A stretch of 5,267 bases of DNA from Anaerobacillus sp. (GTDB taxonomy: Bacteria > Bacillota > Bacilli > Bacillales > Anaerobacillaceae): assembly GCA_007118195.1 (NCBI GenBank), contig SKSA01000378.1:1-5267 (forward strand), in the 5' to 3' direction. The position numbers were made by a program, and so were the translations under genes. Positions 1 to 5,267 of the stretch are shown one piece after another. The stretch's first letter is position 1, and each line of letters opens with the position of its first letter. A model generated the notes under the pieces. That model saw only the letters and a list, made by a program, of their open reading frames with translations. It did not search any database and was not told where the DNA came from.

Positions 1-61
1 CGCGGGCAAATGTTTTCGTGCGGTGAGCACTTATCTTAATACCAGAAGGGGTTGAGGCATA

Positions 62-1648
62 ATGTCATTATTAGATGATCCATTAATACTCATATTTATT
101 GTCTTGTTTTTTGGCTCTTTTATTGGCCAATTAGAATATAAGGGAATCAACTTAGGGGCATCTGGAGTTTTGCTTTTTGCGATGGTATTAGGCCATTTTG
201 GATATCAAATTCCGGGTATTGTCCAAAGCTTAGGGTTGAGCTTGTTTATTGTTGCGGTTGGGCTACAAGCAGGTCCTCGATTTTTTCGGATGATAAGAAG
301 TAGTGGTTTAGTTTTTGCTATATTAGGTTTGGTGATCATCGTTATTGCAATTATCACCACGATAATCGTTTCAAAAATATTTAACTTATCTGCTCCTTTA
401 AGTATTGGGCTGATGACCGGAGCTCTGACGAGTACACCAGGCTTAGCTGCTGCCCTTGAGGCTACGAAAGACCCGATAGTTTCCGTTGGCTACGGAATTG
501 CTTATCCTTTTGGGGTAATTGCTGTTGTTTTATTTGTTCAGCTTTTCCCAAAAGTGTTAAAAGTAGATTTAGAAAAAGACTTGCGAAAAACGGTGAGTCC
601 TGTGAAACATAAAAGTTCTCTTAAAAATATGACGATCATGATTGAAAAAGGTATTGCTCATAAGAAAACGTTGAAAGAACTTCAACGAACATTAAAAAGT
701 TCGGCGATCGTAAGTCGTGTGATTAGAGGAGATCGCAACTTTTTAGGCAGAAAGGATACGGTTTTATTAATGGGTGATGAAATTATTGCCGTAGGGTATC
801 CGGAAGATTTAAATAAATTAAGAGATGCGGTCGGTAAAGAAGTGACGACGGATGTTAATATTCGTGAAAATATTAAAATGCATCGTGTTGTCGTCGATTC
901 ACCAGACATGATTGGTAAGAGTCTTCGTGAAAGTCGTTTAAGAGAAAAGTATAGCGTGACAGTAACGAGGTTAGAAAGAGCGGGATACGAGTTTCCGCCA
1001 ACAGCGTCTTGGCGTTTTGAACGTGGGGACGTTCTAACCGTCGTATGTAGTCCTGAACGGATTAAGGGTGTTCAAGAGTTGTTTGGCACAAAACAGCATG
1101 AAGAAGCAAATATTCATATTTTTTCCTTAAGTATCATTCTTTTGTTAGGGATATTCGTCGGGATGATTCCTATTCATATCCCAGGGTTAGGCAGTATGAC
1201 TTTAGGAGTAGCAGGTGGCCCTTTGTTAATTGCGATCATTATTGGTCATTTCGGAAAAGTAGGGCCGATCCAAGCGAGATTTTATCAGCCGTCCAATCGA
1301 GTAATTAGAGATGTCGGTCTCGTTCTTTTCTTAGCGGGTGCGGGGACAACGGCTGGAAGTGGCTTAGTTGAAGTCATTATGTCCGAAGGATTTGGCTTAA
1401 TTATTGGAGGCGCAATGATTACTCTTATTCCGATGGTCGTTTCTTTCATCGTCGCAAAGAAATTATTTCATCTTAGTGTCATTCATTCGTTGGGTGCCAT
1501 TTGTGGGGGGATGACCAGTACACCAGGACTTGGGGCATGTAATACTTTAGTCGATTCTGATGATCCAGCGATTGCCTATGCGGCGGCTTATCCAATTGCT
1601 TTAATTTTTGTCGCGATTGCTTCACAATTTTTAGTACTGATTTTATAG
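62..1648 (+). CDS. Aspartate:alanine exchanger (AspT/YidE/YbjL) family transporter with two RCK_C domains
   Basis: This 528-residue polytopic membrane protein is built like the AspT/YidE/YbjL family. An N-terminal membrane half covers about residues 6-165, a cytosolic stretch about 170-345, and a second membrane half about 351-528. The halves are repeats of each other: GLMTGALTSTPGL at 117-129 matches GAICGGMTSTPGL at 478-490, and a GYGIAYPFG segment (143-151) is echoed by AYAAAYPI (505-512). The soluble part reads as two tandem RCK_C (TrkA-C) domains, roughly 185-260 and 263-345; each ends in a GDE.IAVG or GDVLTVVCS strand. Family members swap aspartate for alanine or are uncharacterised, so the substrate here is unknown. 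No aspartate decarboxylase gene is visible nearby. The length fits the family (about 530-560). The ATG is preceded by AAGGGG at 46-51, ten bases upstream. The gene stands alone, followed by its own terminator. Family assignment is firm; substrate is not. Confidence 0.9.
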   Translation: MSLLDDPLILIFIVLFFGSFIGQLEYKGINLGASGVLLFAMVLGHFGYQIPGIVQSLGLSLFIVAVGLQAGPRFFRMIRSSGLVFAILGLVIIVIAIITTIIVSKIFNLSAPLSIGLMTGALTSTPGLAAALEATKDPIVSVGYGIAYPFGVIAVVLFVQLFPKVLKVDLEKDLRKTVSPVKHKSSLKNMTIMIEKGIAHKKTLKELQRTLKSSAIVSRVIRGDRNFLGRKDTVLLMGDEIIAVGYPEDLNKLRDAVGKEVTTDVNIRENIKMHRVVVDSPDMIGKSLRESRLREKYSVTVTRLERAGYEFPPTASWRFERGDVLTVVCSPERIKGVQELFGTKQHEEANIHIFSLSIILLLGIFVGMIPIHIPGLGSMTLGVAGGPLLIAIIIGHFGKVGPIQARFYQPSNRVIRDVGLVLFLAGAGTTAGSGLVEVIMSEGFGLIIGGAMITLIPMVVSFIVAKKLFHLSVIHSLGAICGGMTSTPGLGACNTLVDSDDPAIAYAAAYPIALIFVAIASQFLVLIL

Positions 1649-1650
1649 GT

Positions 1651-1684
1651 AGAGAGGTTGCTCAGCAGCCTCTTTTTATTTTTA
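1651..1684 (+). terminator. Intrinsic terminator of the AspT-like gene
   Basis: Starting two bases after the stop codon, 1651-1661 pairs with 1665-1675 around a three-base TCA loop, giving an 11-bp stem with two G-U wobbles. The core is GAGGTTGC / GCAGCCTC. A T-rich run follows (1673-1683, interrupted by one A). This is a typical Rho-independent terminator. The opposite strand has no T-run after the stem, so it should act only on the + strand. Confidence 0.88.
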
Positions 1685-1816
1685 TACAAAACCATCATGA
1701 CGCTGCAATGTCAGCATCTAGGATGTAAAAATCTCGGTCGACTTTCTTTTTTCATACAACGGAGGTGGATTGATAAATACTAGTTTTCCTATAAATGCAC
1801 CACAGCGCTTCCGTTG

Positions 1817-1846
1817 ATTTTATGCTAAAATAGTGTTCGTTGAACA
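1817..1846 (+). promoter_or_regulatory. Putative cidAB promoter with two adjacent dyads
   Basis: An extended -10 element, TG-C-TAAAAT, lies at 1823-1831. At the usual spacing (about 1803-1808) no recognisable -35 hexamer is seen, so the promoter may be weak or activator-dependent. The -10 sits inside a perfect 6-3-6 inverted repeat (ATTTTA TGC TAAAAT, 1817-1831). A second perfect 5-3-5 repeat (TGTTC GTT GAACA, 1834-1846) begins three bases later and covers the expected transcription start. Both contain a T-N11-A frame (1818-1830 and 1834-1846), the loose signature of LysR-type regulator sites. cid operons are often controlled by the LysR-type CidR, but no regulator gene lies in this window. 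Dyads are seen; the operator role is inference. Confidence 0.45.
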
Positions 1847-1867
1847 AAAAGATAGGAGTTTACAGCT

Positions 1868-2260
1868 GTGAAAAAATTCGTAATTATTATTTTGCAATTA
1901 TGTTTACTTTGGTTTTTAAATGAACTAGGTTATTTTTTAGTGGAAGCTTTAAATCTGCCGTTACCTGGAAATGTCCTCGGGATGGTCATTTTATTTGGTC
2001 TTTTGATGACTGGGGTTGTTTCATTGAAATGGGTAGAAGAGGCGTCCTCGTTTCTCATTAAACATTTAGCTTTCTTTTTTATTCCGATAGCCGTTGGACT
2101 GATGAACTTTGGTCCATTGTTTTTTCAAAATGGTATTTTCCTAGTGATCGTTATTATTGGTAGTGCAGCGGTAGGGATTTACGTGACGGGATTAGTATCT
2201 CAAGTTTTAGCAGAAAAGAAAGAAGGTGCAAGTGATGATCGTTCTCGTGACACTGCTTAG
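1868..2260 (+). CDS. cidA: CidA/LrgA family holin-like membrane protein
   Basis: The 130-residue protein has about four hydrophobic segments (roughly 4-26, 34-52, 64-82 and 88-113) and a charged C-terminal tail. It carries the family hallmark LPLPGNVLGMVILFGLL (30-46) and the FFIPIAVGLMNFG stretch (70-82). CidA/LrgA proteins are small membrane proteins that work with a CidB/LrgB partner; they were first described as holin/antiholin-like modulators of autolysis, and several pairs are now linked to transport of pyruvate or acetate. The GTG start is chosen because AGGAG at 1854-1858 lies nine bases upstream and MKKF is a natural N-terminus. The 3' end overlaps the next gene, so the pair is almost certainly translationally coupled. 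The symbol cidA rather than lrgA rests mainly on its CidB-like partner and on length; the family call is much firmer than the symbol. Confidence 0.88.
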   Translation: MKKFVIIILQLCLLWFLNELGYFLVEALNLPLPGNVLGMVILFGLLMTGVVSLKWVEEASSFLIKHLAFFFIPIAVGLMNFGPLFFQNGIFLVIVIIGSAAVGIYVTGLVSQVLAEKKEGASDDRSRDTA

Positions 2261-2921
2261 TATGGCAATGACAATAGGGGCGTACAGTTTATCAAAGGTT
2301 GTTGGAAAGAGATATCCTTCGCCTTTTACAACACCTGTTTTTTTTAGTACAGCATTCATTATTATTTTATTAATGACATTCGGTTTGACATTTGAGGATT
2401 ATACGCTGGCGAAAGAGATTATGACTTTTTTATTAGGACCTGCAACGGTTGCTTTAGCCGTTCCTTTATATAAAAACCGGCAAATCATCAAAAAACATAG
2501 TGGGCCGGCATTAGTAGGTATTGTATTAGGAACGATGTCAACGATTATAGGAGCGATATTACTAATTAAGCTATTTTCTTTATCAAATGAAATACTCGCT
2601 TCTATAAGTGTGAAGTCAGTAACCGTTCCGGTCGCGGTGGAGATTTCTAACATTATCGGGGGTGACCCTGCGCTAACAGCAGCGTTTGTCGTTGCCACGG
2701 GTATTCTCGGAACAATGTTGGGACCGTCATTAATGAACATCGCGAAAATCGATCATCCGCTTTCAAGAGGGCTAGCACTCGGGACGATCTCCCACGGTCA
2801 AGGAACAGCTCAAGCGGCTACTGAAGGCGAGTTACAAGGGGCGGTTGCCGGAGTGGCGATGGGCTTAGCGGCGATCTTTACTTCAATAGCAGCGCCAATT
2901 TTAGTGCCGTTTTTTATTTGA
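2235..2921 (+). CDS. cidB: CidB/LrgB family membrane protein, partner of CidA
   Basis: The protein is 228 residues from the ATG at 2235. It is hydrophobic throughout, with the family signatures FLLGPATVALAVPLYKN (65-81), KSVTVPVA (127-134) and GLALGTISHGQGTAQA (179-194). The LGPATVA form, rather than LEPATI, is nearer CidB than LrgB. CidB/LrgB proteins are integral membrane partners of CidA/LrgA; their precise role (murein hydrolase modulation, small carboxylate transport) is debated. Three in-frame starts exist: GTG 2226, GTG 2232 and ATG 2235. AGAAGG at 2221-2226 gives eight bases to the ATG and would overlap the first GTG, so the ATG is preferred. The reading frame overlaps the end of cidA by 26 bases, and the ribosome binding site lies within cidA. 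The length agrees with the usual ~230 residues. No convincing terminator follows. Confidence 0.9.
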   Translation: MIVLVTLLSMAMTIGAYSLSKVVGKRYPSPFTTPVFFSTAFIIILLMTFGLTFEDYTLAKEIMTFLLGPATVALAVPLYKNRQIIKKHSGPALVGIVLGTMSTIIGAILLIKLFSLSNEILASISVKSVTVPVAVEISNIIGGDPALTAAFVVATGILGTMLGPSLMNIAKIDHPLSRGLALGTISHGQGTAQAATEGELQGAVAGVAMGLAAIFTSIAAPILVPFFI

Positions 2922-2948
2922 ATTTTTAAATGAATTAGTATTTTATGG

Positions 2949-2980
2949 TATTATTTTTTTGAAAAATACAGTATGATAAT
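2949..2980 (+). promoter_or_regulatory. Putative thiC promoter
   Basis: A good -10 candidate, TATGAT (2972-2977, five of six consensus bases), lies in an AT-rich stretch about 14 bases before the first helix of the TPP aptamer. That is where the promoter of a riboswitch-controlled transcript is expected. At 16-18 bases upstream there is no clear -35 hexamer. TTGAAA at 2959-2964 is too close to serve that -10. The call depends mostly on position. Confidence 0.4.
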
Positions 2981-2990
2981 AGAGAAAAAT

Positions 2991-3083
2991 CTACTAGGGG
3001 AGTCCATTAAGCTTGGACTGAGAAAAGAAAGCATTCTTTGACCCTTGGAACCTGATCTGGATGATACCAGCGGAGGGAAGTAG
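2991..3083 (+). promoter_or_regulatory. TPP riboswitch aptamer (THI box)
   Basis: The complete thiamin pyrophosphate aptamer can be traced. P1 is CTACT 2991-2995 with AGTAG 3079-3083. P2 is GGGG 2997-3000 with CCC at 3042-3044. P3 is AGTCC 3001-3005 with GGACT 3015-3019, overlapping the invariant CTGAGA (3018-3023). An optional P3a hairpin is AAAGAA 3024-3029 with TTCTTT 3034-3039. The conserved ACCCTTGGAACCTGATCTGG runs 3041-3060, P5 is CTGG 3057-3060 with CCAG 3067-3070, and the closing GCGGAGGG is at 3070-3077. It lies directly upstream of thiC, its classic target. TPP binding is expected to favour the downstream terminator and reduce thiC expression. Identification is by conserved sequence and helices and is firm. 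Confidence 0.97.
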
Positions 3084-3163
3084 TGAAAACAAGAAGGGCG
3101 ACAAAGGGTATCTTAGTACTGTCACACTTTCTTTGCTTTTACATACATCCAATCGGGTTCTGA
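3045..3163 (+). promoter_or_regulatory. Predicted antiterminator pairing aptamer core with terminator 5' arm
   Basis: Bases 3045-3056 (TTGGAACCTGAT) in the aptamer core can pair with 3152-3163 (ATCGGGTTCTGA), the 5' arm of the terminator. This gives twelve continuous pairs including three G-U wobbles. The helix continues past a single bulged C3057 with 3058-3063 (TGGATG) on 3146-3151 (CATCCA), six more pairs. This helix cannot coexist with P2, P4 and P5 of the ligand-bound aptamer, or with the terminator. It therefore gives a complete ON state without TPP. The complementarity is seen directly; its role is inferred. Confidence 0.75.
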
Positions 3164-3189
3164 ATTATCAGAGCCCGATTTTTTATTTT
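3151..3189 (+). terminator. Riboswitch expression-platform terminator upstream of thiC
   Basis: Bases 3151-3163 pair with 3168-3180 around an ATTA loop, giving a 13-bp stem with one G-U pair (AATCGGGTTCTGA / TCAGAGCCCGATT). The T-run TTTTTTATTTT follows, at 3179-3189. It sits 68 bases after the aptamer and 120 bases before thiC, so it is a conditional attenuator and not the end of the cidAB operon. Confidence 0.93.
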
Positions 3190-5266
<2,077 letters not shown>

Positions 5267-5267
5267 A

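Noticed and set aside
1..54. Possible 3' tail of an upstream gene
   Set aside because: All three frames are open at the window edge, ending at 37-39, 52-54 and 24-26. None gives a recognisable C-terminus, so no frame can be chosen.
682..909. Minus-strand ORF inside the AspT-like gene
   Set aside because: It is antisense to the well-supported RCK_C coding region, and its translation resembles no family.
1699..1718. Imperfect hairpin GACGCTG / CAGCATC with a six-base loop
   Set aside because: Six of seven pairs, no T-run and no relation to a promoter; most likely chance.
2399..2740. Minus-strand ORF inside cidB
   Set aside because: It is a shadow of a conserved membrane-protein reading frame, with no recognisable product of its own.
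2938..2969. AT-only inverted repeat as a cidAB terminator
   Set aside because: Seven A/T-rich pairs with an 18-base loop and no following T-run are too weak for an intrinsic terminator.

Overview
The window looks like chromosomal DNA of a low-GC Firmicute, most likely a Bacillaceae member. The evidence is the strong GGAGG-type ribosome binding sites, the mix of ATG, GTG and TTG starts, intrinsic terminators with long U-tracts, a T-box-free TPP-riboswitch leader of the Bacillus thiC type, and a ThiC protein that reads almost residue for residue like Bacillus ThiC. All genes are on the + strand.

Region 1 (1-1683) holds one long gene for an AspT/YidE/YbjL-type aspartate:alanine exchanger-like membrane protein. 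Two homologous membrane halves flank two cytosolic RCK_C (TrkA-C) domains, and the gene ends in a clear intrinsic terminator. Region 2 (1684-2921) is a 184-base gap carrying a putative extended -10 promoter overlapped by two adjacent dyads, followed by an overlapping cidA-cidB (LrgA/LrgB family) gene pair. Region 3 (2922-5266) is the thiamin part: a promoter-like AT-rich stretch, a complete TPP (THI-box) aptamer, a strong terminator whose whole 5' arm can instead pair with the aptamer core (a predicted antiterminator), a 120-base post-terminator leader, thiC, and a small Cys/His-rich ORF that overlaps the end of thiC and has its own Shine-Dalgarno sequence inside thiC.

Functionally there are three units. 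The first is a probable carboxylate or amino-acid exchanger. The second is a CidA/CidB membrane pair, a family tied to cell-death/holin-like phenotypes and to export or import of small overflow metabolites such as pyruvate and acetate. The third is a thiamin-pyrimidine synthesis unit switched off by TPP. The small 3' ORF is probably co-transcribed with thiC, and so may also be under riboswitch control. I see no mobile element, CRISPR array, tRNA or rRNA. The most interesting points are the explicit antiterminator/terminator switch, the small zinc-ribbon-like protein coupled to thiC, and the tandem dyads on the cidAB promoter. None of these amounts to a clearly new system.
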